Virus record (IMG/VR): IMGVR_UViG_3300024999_000200
Location: 1-41,905 of that record
Source: a virus
Length of the DNA: 41,905 nt
Strand: one strand, 5' to 3'
The notes below the pieces were generated by a model, which did no database searches, was not told the origin of the DNA, and worked only from the letters and a program-made list of their open reading frames with translations. The position numbers and the translations under genes were made by a program. How positions within the stretch are numbered: the first letter of the stretch is position 1; each line of letters begins with the position of its first letter. Positions 22,535 through 29,814 of this stretch are shown here, piece after piece.

Positions 22535-22616
22535 AAAAAATCTCCTAGTTAGTGCTTGAGTTGTGGCGACACATCACTAAACTAGGAGACCCCTGAAGAC
22601 TCGTATTAAATTCTTT
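22535..22616 (-). ncRNA. Candidate countertranscribed RNA controlling the replication gene
   Basis: On the - strand TTTACA (22650-22645), 17-base spacer, TAAAAT (22627-22622) gives a promoter with a start near 22615. About 80 bases on is a long hairpin, TCTCCTAGT paired to ACTAGGAGA plus TAGTG/CACTA with one bulged base, arms 22541-22554 and 22575-22589. Its tip is TGTG-GCGA-CACA (22562-22573), a GNRA-capped helix. On this strand the hairpin is followed by TTTTTT, so it is a terminator. The RNA would be antisense to the leader of the gene at 22698. Its existence is inferred from these signals. Confidence 0.6.
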
Positions 22617-22689
22617 AAGTCATTTTATCATGATTTTAAAAATTTGTAAACAGTCTTCAGCATTGCTATGGGAAAATGCTGAAAGAAGG
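22593..22689 (+). promoter_or_regulatory. Mutually exclusive leader hairpins before the replication gene
   Basis: CTGAAGACT (22593-22601) can pair with AGTCTTCAG (22652-22660). CAGCATT (22658-22664) can pair with AATGCTG (22675-22681). The two share CAG at 22658-22660, so only one forms. The second ends 2 bases before the ribosome binding site AGAAGG (22684-22689). The candidate antisense RNA covers the first arm. It would therefore favour the hairpin next to the ribosome binding site. Confidence 0.6.
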
Positions 22690-22697
22690 TTTTTAAT

Positions 22698-23252
22698 ATG
22701 AAAGCACAGCAAGAAGTATTTAACTTTATTAAAGAAACTATGGGACACAGTACATTATTGGCTATATCTGGGGATATGACTCCATTCTCTAATAATTCAT
22801 TTGACAATGCAAGATTCCTAAGTCAATTGCTTTTCTGGCTTGATGACAGAAATGAATGGACTCCAATTCAGATGAATGAATGGAAAGAAGTTGCTCATTT
22901 ATCGCGCTATGCAATAGAAAAAGCTCGTTACTTTTTTTACAATATGGGAGTTCTTGAATATTGTGTTAGAAAAGATTCTAAGGGAAATCCTGTTTCACAT
23001 TATCGCTTAGACTTTAAAGCATTAATGAATAAGATGAAAAAATTCTTTAAAGACAACAAACCAAAGAAAATTGTAACTTTTTCTGGTTTTGCTGATTGTT
23101 TCAAAAGGAAAAGTGAGCAAAAACAGATGGATATTCCCACAAAGACTTATCCTCAATATAAAGAAAAATTAGAGAGTAAAAATATAGGACAATCTTCTAA
23201 AAATGAAACTAGAGAGGAAAGAAAAAAGAGATTAGAAAGATTGTATCTATGA
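22698..23252 (+). CDS. Winged-helix plasmid/phage replication initiator or replisome organiser
   Basis: 184 aa from ATG 22698 after AGAAGG. The core NARFLSQLLFWLDDR, WTPIQMNEWKEVAHLSRYA, IEKARYFFYNMGVLEYCVRK and VSHYRLDFKAL is the winged helix found in DnaD-like replisome organisers and Firmicutes plasmid initiators. The first 25 residues are an amphipathic helix; the C-terminal 60 are basic and low-complexity. It probably binds the origin and recruits the host helicase loader. Two DnaA boxes and a controlled leader lie upstream, and partition genes are next door, so this looks like the basic replicon. Its 3' end forms half of a terminator for the opposite strand. Confidence 0.75.
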   Translation: MKAQQEVFNFIKETMGHSTLLAISGDMTPFSNNSFDNARFLSQLLFWLDDRNEWTPIQMNEWKEVAHLSRYAIEKARYFFYNMGVLEYCVRKDSKGNPVSHYRLDFKALMNKMKKFFKDNKPKKIVTFSGFADCFKRKSEQKQMDIPTKTYPQYKEKLESKNIGQSSKNETREERKKRLERLYL

Positions 23253-23262
23253 TCTAATCTCT
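23221..23262 (-). terminator. Terminator of the long - strand gene array
   Basis: On the - strand AGAGATTAGA (23262-23253) pairs with TCTAATCTCT (23236-23227), then TTTTTTC. It lies inside the last codons of the + strand replication gene. Confidence 0.75.
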
Positions 23263-23318
23263 TCGGCCTACGATAATTAAATAAGTCACATTTTCAAAAA
23301 AAGAGTTATTATTATGCT

Positions 23319-23690
23319 CTAGCTTTGCTGTGCCTCCACAATATCAATGAAAAATTCACCTTGACCATTACCTAATAATCCGTCCATTCTACCAAACAAC
23401 TCTTGTCCTCCATTGCTATATTTCACAGAACTAACCTTACTCCCACAATCACATTTTACATCTTTAACCATAATCAATCCATCATGTGTTGCATCAGGAA
23501 ACATTGCCTTAATAATTTCATTAAATGTTGTAATTACTTCAATTTTTGCTTTTTCAATTGATACATAATATTCAGGTTTTGCGAAAACTCCTGATTCATC
23601 TTTATTATCATTTAATTTGACTCCAAATCTCACTTGATATTTGATATCCTTATTGTTTTTGTTACAATTTATTTGTTTTACTTTTAACAT
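23319..23690 (-). CDS. Hypothetical protein, 123 aa
   Basis: GAAGGAATTAATA precedes the ATG at 23690. It is beta-rich in pattern (YQVRFGVKLNDNKDESGVF, PEYYVSIEKAKIEVITTFNE) with one CDCG. The family is not recognised. It is the last gene of the - strand array. Confidence 0.65.
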   Translation of the reverse strand: MLKVKQINCNKNNKDIKYQVRFGVKLNDNKDESGVFAKPEYYVSIEKAKIEVITTFNEIIKAMFPDATHDGLIMVKDVKCDCGSKVSSVKYSNGGQELFGRMDGLLGNGQGEFFIDIVEAQQS

Positions 23691-23726
23691 TATTAATTCC
23701 TTCTTTCTTAAATTCTAATTTATGTA

Positions 23727-24128
23727 TTATTCTCCACAACGATTACAAATAATCATTCTCTCATAACTTTCTGTCCCAAAATACTCACTTCTCGACTCTT
23801 TTCTTTCCTCTAATTCACCATGACAAATCTCGCACAATCCATATTCTTTAGCATATTCTTCATTTTTTTCAATCATATATTGACGCAATTTTTGAAAGTC
23901 TATTATTTGAGTTGGTGAAATTAAATTATTACAAATTTGTAAATATTCAGGATCTCCCACGCTAAATTCCATAAATTCTTCAATATTATTATCCATTGAT
24001 TCGTTCTCCTTTTTATTTTCTATATTTCCTTTATTTAATGATAAATTTATTATGTAATCGGTATATGGTTCACAAGGATAATCGCATGATGAAATTCTTT
24101 GACATTTTATTTTTTCACAATAATTCAA
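23727..24128 (-). CDS. Cysteine-rich protein with C-terminal zinc ribbon, up to 133 aa
   Basis: Two starts compete. TTG 24128 (AAGGAG, 11-base spacing) gives an N-terminal cysteine knot (CEKIKCQRISSCDYPCEP). ATG 23996 has an AAGGAG at a good distance and gives 90 aa. Both may be used. The C-terminus has CEICHGEL and ICNRCGE, a zinc ribbon. The function is unknown. Confidence 0.55.
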   Translation of the reverse strand: MNYCEKIKCQRISSCDYPCEPYTDYIINLSLNKGNIENKKENESMDNNIEEFMEFSVGDPEYLQICNNLISPTQIIDFQKLRQYMIEKNEEYAKEYGLCEICHGELEERKESRSEYFGTESYERMIICNRCGE

Positions 24129-24146
24129 TTCACTTTATTCTCCTTT

Positions 24147-24582
24147 TTATTTATAAACTCCAAAATTCAATTGATCAAACATATTTTCTAAAACATCAAT
24201 TGCACCGTCTAATTCTACACAATAATTGCTAATGCATGAATTAATATGAGGACTCCAATGTTTATCACTTCCAAATGCAATAACTGGTTTTCCTAATTCT
24301 TTAAATCTAGTTAATTCAAAGATAGTTCCAGGACTGAAATCTATAGAATCTAAGCAAACAATACAAATATCTGATTTATTAATGTAATAATTATTTTGGT
24401 CAACCACAATCTTAGGATCGTATGTATGATTTATTTCTCTTAGAAAATTAATACAAGGATCAAATGTATTTACTGAATTATTTTTAGCCCAAGTTTTAAA
24501 TTTATCTCTCCAAATTTGTAGCCTTATAGAATTCATTATTTCTATGATGTATGGTAAGTGCTCCGGCAAGATAAATGTACAT
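24147..24582 (-). CDS. Nucleoside 2-deoxyribosyltransferase-like protein with internal frameshift
   Basis: ATG 24582 directly follows the stop of the kinase gene (TAAATG). From it the frame reads MYIYLAGALTIHHRNNEFYK, the expected N-terminus of this family, then closes after 26 codons. The rest of the family (WRDKFKTWAKNN, VVDQNNYYINKSDICIV, SPGTIFELTRFKELGKPVIA) is in the +1 frame. The catalytic-type glutamate of the GTIFE motif is present. The junction is at TTT (24514-24512): removing one T gives ATN-WRDKF and a 144-aa protein of normal length. Such enzymes move deoxyribose between bases for dNTP salvage. A conventional call of the second frame starting at 24602 has a meaningless first 35 residues. 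It could be a real frameshift, a programmed shift or a sequencing error. Confidence 0.75.
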
Positions 24583-25122
24583 TTAATCACCAACCCTCTC
24601 ATTCAAATATTTTATAAATTTAATAACTTCTTGTTCTTTTTCTTCTTTAGTCTCACATTTTATGCAATAATCAAAATCATAAGTATCTAATGCTATTTCA
24701 GAAATATGTAATCTTTGTTCTTGTGTAAGTTTATTTTCATGATTTAATCTTTCGATTCTTAATGATATAAATTCATAATCATTGTCCCATCTCTCAATTT
24801 CATTGGCGAATCTTGTATCTGGTATGAGAACATAGTCATAATCATCTTCAAAGACTTTTACCAATTCAATTACATTATCTACCCAATAATTATTATTTTT
24901 TGCTCTAACTTTTTCAGTGCCAATTTTCTGCAACAACTCTCTACCTTTAACATCTTTTTCACCATTCCAACCGAAATATTTTTGGCAAAGAAATTTAAGT
25001 TGATCACCATAATTTATAATTAATACTCTTTTGCCTTGTTTTTGTAATTCTATTTTAAGAAGAGTGGCAGTCAGGTCTTTACCTGATTCTGCCTTGCCTG
25101 AAATTGGTATTATAATTGGCAT
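24583..25122 (-). CDS. Deoxynucleoside monophosphate kinase (phage T4 gp1-like)
   Basis: 179 aa. P-loop SGKAESGKD at residues 8-16 with the aspartate typical of this family, GDQLKFLCQKYFGW (about 39-52), GRELLQKIGTEKVR (about 60-73) and DTRFANEIE (about 102-110), which matches the phage dNMP kinase pattern. It converts dNMPs to dNDPs, feeding element DNA synthesis. It overlaps the ThyX region tightly upstream and runs into the deoxyribosyltransferase with no gap, so the three are one translation unit. Confidence 0.85.
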   Translation of the reverse strand: MPIIIPISGKAESGKDLTATLLKIELQKQGKRVLIINYGDQLKFLCQKYFGWNGEKDVKGRELLQKIGTEKVRAKNNNYWVDNVIELVKVFEDDYDYVLIPDTRFANEIERWDNDYEFISLRIERLNHENKLTQEQRLHISEIALDTYDFDYCIKCETKEEKEQEVIKFIKYLNERVGD

Positions 25123-25123
25123 A

Positions 25124-25870
25124 TTATTTCACTCCTTTTAGCAACATTTCTTTAGTCGGATACTTTTTACAGCATCTATCCCCTTCTGGACACCATAAAA
25201 GATACTCGCATTGAGGAACTAACTTATCTTTTAATTTAGGTAATATTTCTAATACTTCATCTTTCATAAGATTAGCTACTTGTCTATGAAAATCTTGAGT
25301 CCTATTACACAATCTTTTATGTAAATAATGAATAAACGCCTCTAAAGTAAATGCTATGGATAATGAAGTATTAGTTGCTCTTGGCAAAACATAATTTGAA
25401 TCTTCTACTGCTTGTTTTTCTGGGATATTATTTTTTACTAATATGTCTTTTATTCCTATTCTTTCTTCATTAATAATTCTCATTAATTTCTGATATTTGA
25501 TTAGTGCTTCTGGATTATTTTGAATAGTTTTAGGAATTGTATAATCAAAATTCTCCATGTCAACATATCTAAATGATTTGAGATTTTTAACAATATTTAC
25601 TGGATTTTCATCATATGTATGTTCATCAATAGGATTCTGTCTAACTCCTATTTCGTGGCGCATAATTTGTTCACTTATCCCTCTGTCAATTCCTTCAATT
25701 TTAAATTTAATATACTCAGTTCTAGAACCTGAATAATGTTCATCTTGATAACATGAATTACCTACTTTTTCAGCAAATTCAGAAGGTGTGGCGTAACATG
25801 TTGCAGCGAAATTTCCCCATTCTTTAAAGATATTTTTTAATTGATCTGGATTTAATAAAGTTACTTGCAT
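25124..25870 (-). CDS. thyX: FAD-dependent thymidylate synthase ThyX
   Basis: 248 aa. ThyX makes dTMP from dUMP with NADPH, FAD and methylene-tetrahydrofolate. The N-terminal segment (SEQIMRHEIGV, residues 67-76) begins the ThyX signature. In the usual RHRxxSxNxxSxR pattern the rest follows at once, but here it resumes at NLKSFRYV (96-103), so residues 77-94 are an 18-residue insertion (RQNPIDEHTYDENPVNIV). C-terminal ATNTSLSIAFTLEAFIHYLH and RTQDFHRQVANLM fit the family. The final CEYLLWCPEGDRCC is cysteine-rich. It sits with dCMP deaminase and MazG-like genes that would supply dUMP and clear dNTPs. Confidence 0.88.
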   Translation of the reverse strand: MQVTLLNPDQLKNIFKEWGNFAATCYATPSEFAEKVGNSCYQDEHYSGSRTEYIKFKIEGIDRGISEQIMRHEIGVRQNPIDEHTYDENPVNIVKNLKSFRYVDMENFDYTIPKTIQNNPEALIKYQKLMRIINEERIGIKDILVKNNIPEKQAVEDSNYVLPRATNTSLSIAFTLEAFIHYLHKRLCNRTQDFHRQVANLMKDEVLEILPKLKDKLVPQCEYLLWCPEGDRCCKKYPTKEMLLKGVK

Positions 25871-25884
25871 ATAATCTTCCTCTC

Positions 25885-26391
25885 TTAATTATATTTAGCT
25901 TTTTTATAGTCAAATTTGTTCTCGTATACACATTGTGATTTATAAGTACAAGAAATACAATCCATATAATGGAAATTTAATGGTGAAAGACAAGAGTGAT
26001 AGTTCTTATGACTTTCTATCCCCTGTTTAATCATTTCTAACTCAATTTCAGGTAAATCACTATGATCATCTTCTTTTTTGTTTTTTTGCTCTTCTAATTC
26101 TAATTCATATTGTTCAGGAGTTCTTAAAAAACCATAAACAACAGATTCAATTACATTTCCATCATCGAATTTTACAGAATAATAATCTGTCGTCTTCTTT
26201 TTCATAGTTCTTTTCACAACAGTACATTCTAAACCCCTATAGTCACTAACCAAACCCAAAAATATAACTCTATCATCTATCGAAAACTCATATTCTTTTA
26301 CTATGGATGATACTTCATTGTATTTATCTACTTTCTTAGGCTTAGTTGATGTTTGTGATAATAATGATTTTCCTTTTGCTATAATTTTCAC
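25885..26391 (-). CDS. KOW/Tudor-like domain protein with C-terminal cysteine cluster, 168 aa
   Basis: Residues about 38-85 (DDRVIFLGLVSDYRGLECTV, YYSVKFDDGNVIESVV) look like a KOW or Tudor-type small barrel. The C-terminal part has CLSP..., CISCTYKSQC, a possible metal or Fe-S site. It has its own promoter just upstream. The function is unknown. Confidence 0.6.
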   Translation of the reverse strand: MKIIAKGKSLLSQTSTKPKKVDKYNEVSSIVKEYEFSIDDRVIFLGLVSDYRGLECTVVKRTMKKKTTDYYSVKFDDGNVIESVVYGFLRTPEQYELELEEQKNKKEDDHSDLPEIELEMIKQGIESHKNYHSCLSPLNFHYMDCISCTYKSQCVYENKFDYKKAKYN

Positions 26392-26433
26392 CTCCTCTAC
26401 AATTTATTAATATGTATCCCTTATCTACTTAAC

Positions 26434-26462
26434 ATTATATATTAATTAACAAATAAAGTCAA
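26434..26462 (-). promoter_or_regulatory. Internal promoter of the - strand array
   Basis: On the - strand TTGACT (26462-26457), 17-base spacer, TATAAT (26439-26434). It would drive the gene at 26391, ThyX, the kinase and the deoxyribosyltransferase. Confidence 0.85.
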
Positions 26463-26488
26463 AATAATTATTTATGTACTCTACACAA

Positions 26489-26827
26489 TCAATACTGAGG
26501 AAACCCAATAATCCTATCATCTTCCCACGAATCTCCATCAGGCAATAAAATATCTGCCACCAGTTCTCCTTCTCTAAACATTTGTAATACATGACTGCAT
26601 TCTTCAAGCTCACTTTGTTTGCATTCACTGAAATAAATAGTTATACTTCCATCATTAATTTTAAGCAAATAACCATTCCAATATTTTGCTGATTCTAATG
26701 CACAATCATTTACAATTAAATTAAAAAGTTTTATTCCAAGTAAACCATCTTCCGTATGTACTGATTCAATAGATATTTGTTTGTTCAATGTTTTTAAATT
26801 AAACCACTCTAAATCAAATTCTTTCAT
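26489..26827 (-). CDS. Hypothetical protein, 112 aa
   Basis: GAGGAGGAATAATT precedes the ATG at 26827. The middle is beta-rich (WNGYLLKINDGSITIYFSE) and the C-terminus acidic (LLPDGDSWEDDRIIGF). The family is not recognised. Confidence 0.65.
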   Translation of the reverse strand: MKEFDLEWFNLKTLNKQISIESVHTEDGLLGIKLFNLIVNDCALESAKYWNGYLLKINDGSITIYFSECKQSELEECSHVLQMFREGELVADILLPDGDSWEDDRIIGFPQY

Positions 26828-26945
26828 AATTATTCCTCCTCTAATTTTGCCTATCTAAACCTTCATAAAACAATACTTAACACAATTCCACCCTAACAAA
26901 ATTCCAACTCAATATAACTATCATTCTGTCTCTCACAAATCATTT

Positions 26946-27140
26946 CTACTTCATCACATCAGGTTCGTTTAATAGCTCATATGCGACCTTGATAATTTGT
27001 CTAAGAATAATATCACATTCATTAAAATCTTTTCCTTCAAAATCTGAAATTAAGAATCCCATCATTCTTTCGTAATGTTTTTGAGATAATTCCTCATTTG
27101 TTAAAATTTCTTTATTTAATATATTTACATTATTTCTCAT
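26946..27140 (-). CDS. Hypothetical helical protein, 64 aa
   Basis: AAAAGGAGTTTTGATTA precedes the ATG at 27140. Helical and acidic (EELSQKHYERMMGFLI, NECDIILRQIIKVAYELLN). The family is not recognised. The 118 bases between this gene and the next hold no convincing gene. Confidence 0.6.
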   Translation of the reverse strand: MRNNVNILNKEILTNEELSQKHYERMMGFLISDFEGKDFNECDIILRQIIKVAYELLNEPDVMK

Positions 27141-27181
27141 TAATCAAAACTCCTTTTAAATTATTTATTTCATAAATATTG

Positions 27182-27227
27182 GTAAAGTGAAATAAGAATC
27201 ATATTTTTATTACTTATTTCACTTTAC
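27182..27227 (-). terminator. 15-bp perfect hairpin without T-run
   Basis: GTAAAGTGAAATAAG (27182-27196) pairs with CTTATTTCACTTTAC (27213-27227). The right arm contains the stop codon of the gene at 27390. It lacks a T-run on the - strand, so processing or RNA end protection is as likely as termination. Confidence 0.55.
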
Positions 27228-27390
27228 TAGATTTTTTATATTTAGAACAATTTAAATTATTGCTTTGTATATCTTGATTTAACCAACAAACATTCATATA
27301 ATCATAAGATAATTTCTTTACTCCTAAACACAATGCAATAGAATTTGCTTGATTATGAATACATTTGATAATATTGCAATTTTGATACAT
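27214..27390 (-). CDS. Small cysteine-containing protein, 58 aa
   Basis: ATG 27390 starts 3 bases after the stop of the upstream gene. The product MYQNCNIIKCIHNQANSIAL with later C-x-W and NLNCSKYKK has five cysteines. The family is not recognised. Its 3' end lies in a perfect hairpin. Confidence 0.55.
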   Translation of the reverse strand: MYQNCNIIKCIHNQANSIALCLGVKKLSYDYMNVCWLNQDIQSNNLNCSKYKKSSKVK

Positions 27391-27393
27391 AAT

Positions 27394-27780
27394 CTACCAA
27401 CTTTTATAATCAGTAAAATCAATCACAATATCACACTCTGGACATACACCTTTATACGTAGAACCAATTCCAGTTCCATATTCAAATAATAGTAAATGCC
27501 TTTTATCTTTATCGCATTCAGCATAAATTCCTTGAATATTCTTCTCATCAGTTTTACCAATATAAGTATATCCTTTTCTAATTAATTCCTTTTGTGCTTC
27601 TTTGTCATATTGATCAGCTTGAAGTTGTGTAATTTGATTTTGCAATTCTTTTTGATATGACTTCCTTATGTCTCTTTTAATTTCTAGCCCAAGAATTTCT
27701 TTTCTGATATTATCTAACTCTTGATTAGATGATTCTAATTGTTCTTGTAATTGAGAAATTTGAATGTTTATATCAAGCAT
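27394..27780 (-). CDS. Coiled-coil protein with C-terminal CPEC motif, 128 aa
   Basis: AAGGAG precedes ATG 27780 at a 9-base spacing; the upstream in-frame TTG lies on the site. The first 65 residues are coiled coil (ISQLQEQLESSNQELDNIRK, SYQKELQNQITQLQAD). The rest is beta-rich with HLLLFEYGTGIGSTYKGVCP. The function is unknown. Confidence 0.6.
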   Translation of the reverse strand: MLDINIQISQLQEQLESSNQELDNIRKEILGLEIKRDIRKSYQKELQNQITQLQADQYDKEAQKELIRKGYTYIGKTDEKNIQGIYAECDKDKRHLLLFEYGTGIGSTYKGVCPECDIVIDFTDYKSW

Positions 27781-27822
27781 TTTATTCAACTCCTTAATAT
27801 TTACTTTATAATTTATGATTTA

Positions 27823-28014
27823 TCATTTTAGAATCTTTAATTCTAATGCTATATGCTGTTCCCTTCCCATAACATGATATTTATTGATATTAACTACTTT
27901 ATAGTTTTTATTACTTCCTTTGATTGTGATTTGGTCATTGTTTTTATAATCTGGATTGTTAGAAGTATATGCGGTAACTACTTCATCTTTTGAGTTGTAT
28001 AGTAGAATATCTAT
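27823..28014 (-). CDS. Small beta-rich protein with probable AUA start, 63 aa
   Basis: AAAGGAGG (28029-28022) is followed after 7 bases by ATA 28014, then an open frame of 63 codons with no ATG, GTG or TTG before residue 47. The product reads IDILLYNSKDEVVTAYTSN, DQITIKGSNKNYKVVNINKY and HIALELKIL, a small beta-barrel-like protein seen in Gram-positive plasmids. ATC at 28017 is an alternative. It fills an otherwise empty 240-base gap, and its neighbours have normal starts. Confidence 0.6.
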   Translation of the reverse strand: MDILLYNSKDEVVTAYTSNNPDYKNNDQITIKGSNKNYKVVNINKYHVMGREQHIALELKILK

Positions 28015-28035
28015 GATTATTCCTCCTTTGATTTA

Positions 28036-28203
28036 TTAATTACTTTCTGTCTCTTTTAATATATTTTGTAATCCTTCAACAATCCAAGTATTTCCTACTT
28101 TTTGTATTTCATCACTAAGATAAAATTTAATAGCATTGTGTAATGCTAAATATTCATTATCTGTAAGAATTAATGTATGTATTAACTCTGAAGAATATTT
28201 CAT
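28036..28203 (-). CDS. Hypothetical protein, 55 aa
   Basis: GGAGAGGTTTAAT precedes ATG 28203; the longer frame to 28227 is not favoured. MKYSSELIHTLILTDNEYLA suggests a small helical protein with a conserved-looking LTDNEYLALHNAI segment. The family is not recognised. Confidence 0.6.
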   Translation of the reverse strand: MKYSSELIHTLILTDNEYLALHNAIKFYLSDEIQKVGNTWIVEGLQNILKETESN

Positions 28204-28236
28204 ATTAAACCTCTCCTTCCCGATCAATTTTATCTT

Positions 28237-28443
28237 TTAAAGTTTTTCATCTTTAATTTTGCATTGTTCTATGTCGTTATTATCATAATAATAGTGCTTG
28301 CAATAATCACATATGGTATCAATAAGTTTATCCACTGTGGAAGCAAATTCACAAATATTATTTACAATAATTAAATCTGGATATATCTTTTTTATGTCTT
28401 GAAGTATTTCAATTTCATCTCGATTTTCAATAACTATATACAA
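28237..28443 (-). CDS. Small protein with CxxC, 68 aa
   Basis: AAAGGAG precedes TTG 28443 (9 bases). It starts MYIVIENRDEIEILQDI, an alpha/beta pattern, and ends with CDYCKHYYYDNNDIEQC, a probable metal site. The family is not recognised. Confidence 0.6.
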   Translation of the reverse strand: MYIVIENRDEIEILQDIKKIYPDLIIVNNICEFASTVDKLIDTICDYCKHYYYDNNDIEQCKIKDEKL

Positions 28444-28479
28444 AATAACTAACTCCTTTCTCCAAATCAAATAGGTTTT

Positions 28480-28626
28480 TTAAAGTATTATTTCTTTAGA
28501 AGCATCACTATATGAAACATCTTCTACAATTGCTTCATTACTCCAAAACACAACTTTAACTTCATAATCACGTTTACCTTGTTGTTCAAGTTTTTCTAAT
28601 TCAATAATCAATTCATAAAGTTTCAT
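28480..28626 (-). CDS. Small acidic protein, 48 aa
   Basis: TAGGAGGAACTAAAT precedes ATG 28626. The product MKLYELIIELEKLEQQGKRD then YEVKVVFWSNEAI matches a pattern of short phage proteins with a helix followed by two strands. Function unknown. Confidence 0.65.
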   Translation of the reverse strand: MKLYELIIELEKLEQQGKRDYEVKVVFWSNEAIVEDVSYSDASKEIIL

Positions 28627-28674
28627 ATTTAGTTCCTCCTAATTTCCTTTGAATTCATTATTTGGTTTAGATTC

Positions 28675-29355
28675 TTAATCTAACAATATCCCAACCTTAT
28701 AATCAGCATAATAACTCGTAGTTCCTTGCTTATTATCTTCACACCATTTATCCAATAATAATTGAAGTTCCTTTTCATCTTCATTAGAGATATTATCTCT
28801 AGCATCTTCATACAAATCACTACAAGCATTTTCTAAAATATCTGAAGCGTCCATATATAATTCCATTATATATGTGCCATAAATCCACAAATCACTTTTA
28901 TGAATAGTATCATACTCTTCTAAATATTCTCCAATTTCATCAGGAGTTAAATATTTATCATAATTATCTATATAAACCATTTCATAATCTTTACATGCTT
29001 GTTCGTAAGATATTTTCTTTGCCTTATTCCATTTTTCTAAATCTTTTTCCCATAATTCCTCTTCTCTTTTCCATCTTGATTTATCACAATTACATTGAGA
29101 TGTTCCTCTGTCAAGGATTTTATCACAATGTAAACATCTACTTTGAACTCCATTGTAACAATGTCTGCATCCAACAATAGTTTGTTGCTTATAAGGAAAA
29201 TGAATTTTACTGTTTTCTTCTTTAAGTCCAAATGGATTATCATCTACTTGAAGCCCTGTGCCTCCACAATGAGAACAGATTGTTTCATGTTCTTGTAGGT
29301 CTTTTTTAAGTTTTAGGTTAAATGACACATCAATTTGTTCAGTTCTTATTGACAT
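28675..29355 (-). CDS. Protein with DnaJ-type CxxCxGxG zinc finger, 226 aa
   Basis: The N-terminal 100 residues hold CSHCGGTGL, CRHCYNG, CLHC and CNC, a DnaJ-like cysteine-rich zinc module. The rest is acidic and helical (KWNKAKKISYEQACKDYE, EDEKELQLLLDKWCEDN). There is no J domain, so it is not a DnaJ homologue. Its start overlaps the stop of the 53-aa gene upstream (TAATG). The function is unknown; nucleic acid or protein binding is possible. Confidence 0.65.
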   Translation of the reverse strand: MSIRTEQIDVSFNLKLKKDLQEHETICSHCGGTGLQVDDNPFGLKEENSKIHFPYKQQTIVGCRHCYNGVQSRCLHCDKILDRGTSQCNCDKSRWKREEELWEKDLEKWNKAKKISYEQACKDYEMVYIDNYDKYLTPDEIGEYLEEYDTIHKSDLWIYGTYIMELYMDASDILENACSDLYEDARDNISNEDEKELQLLLDKWCEDNKQGTTSYYADYKVGILLD

Positions 29356-29516
29356 TATTTATTCTCCTTTCTTTCACTTTCAATTCTTTTAATAGCATCT
29401 AAAGTTTCCAACAAAGCCTTCTTGAACCCCTTATTCCACATATAAACGCTTTCATTATGATAATCTATATTGATAGAATTAATTTCATTAATCAGCCATT
29501 CCTTTAGTTCTTTCAT
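29355..29516 (-). CDS. Small helical protein, 53 aa
   Basis: AAAGGGGAATAG precedes ATG 29516. Mostly helical (MKELKEWLINEINSINIDYH, then ALLETLDAIKRIESERKEN). Overlap with the next start shows coupling. The family is not recognised. Confidence 0.6.
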   Translation of the reverse strand: MKELKEWLINEINSINIDYHNESVYMWNKGFKKALLETLDAIKRIESERKENK

Positions 29517-29589
29517 TGTGAACTATTCCCCTTTCTTCTTTATGTCACCTCCCTTCTGTCAATTTTATTTTATGATTTAATAGTTAATT

Positions 29590-29811
29590 TTATAATTCAT
29601 CTCTGATAAATTTTATGAAATCTTGGATTTTACATTCATCACAAAGTTCCACAAATGTACCAAATTGTTGTTGATCGCATGAAATATATTCTCCGCATTC
29701 CCCACAATGTATTTCTCCACTACAACCAAAACCTGAATCTATAGATTTACCTTTATTTTGACAATAATAATTGCAAAATTGTTCTTTTAGAGATAATAAT
29801 TTACCTTCCAT
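29590..29811 (-). CDS. Cysteine-rich zinc protein, 73 aa
   Basis: AAGGAGTAAAAT precedes ATG 29811. Nine cysteines arranged as CNYYC, C, CGECGEYISC and CDEC suggest two small zinc sites. It follows the gene at 29815 by 3 bases. Function unknown. Confidence 0.65.
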   Translation of the reverse strand: MEGKLLSLKEQFCNYYCQNKGKSIDSGFGCSGEIHCGECGEYISCDQQQFGTFVELCDECKIQDFIKFIRDEL

Positions 29812-29814
29812 ATT

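Noticed and set aside
26446-26628. - strand 60-codon frame overlapping the 112-aa gene
   Set aside because: Nested in another frame of a gene with a strong ribosome binding site; no site of its own.
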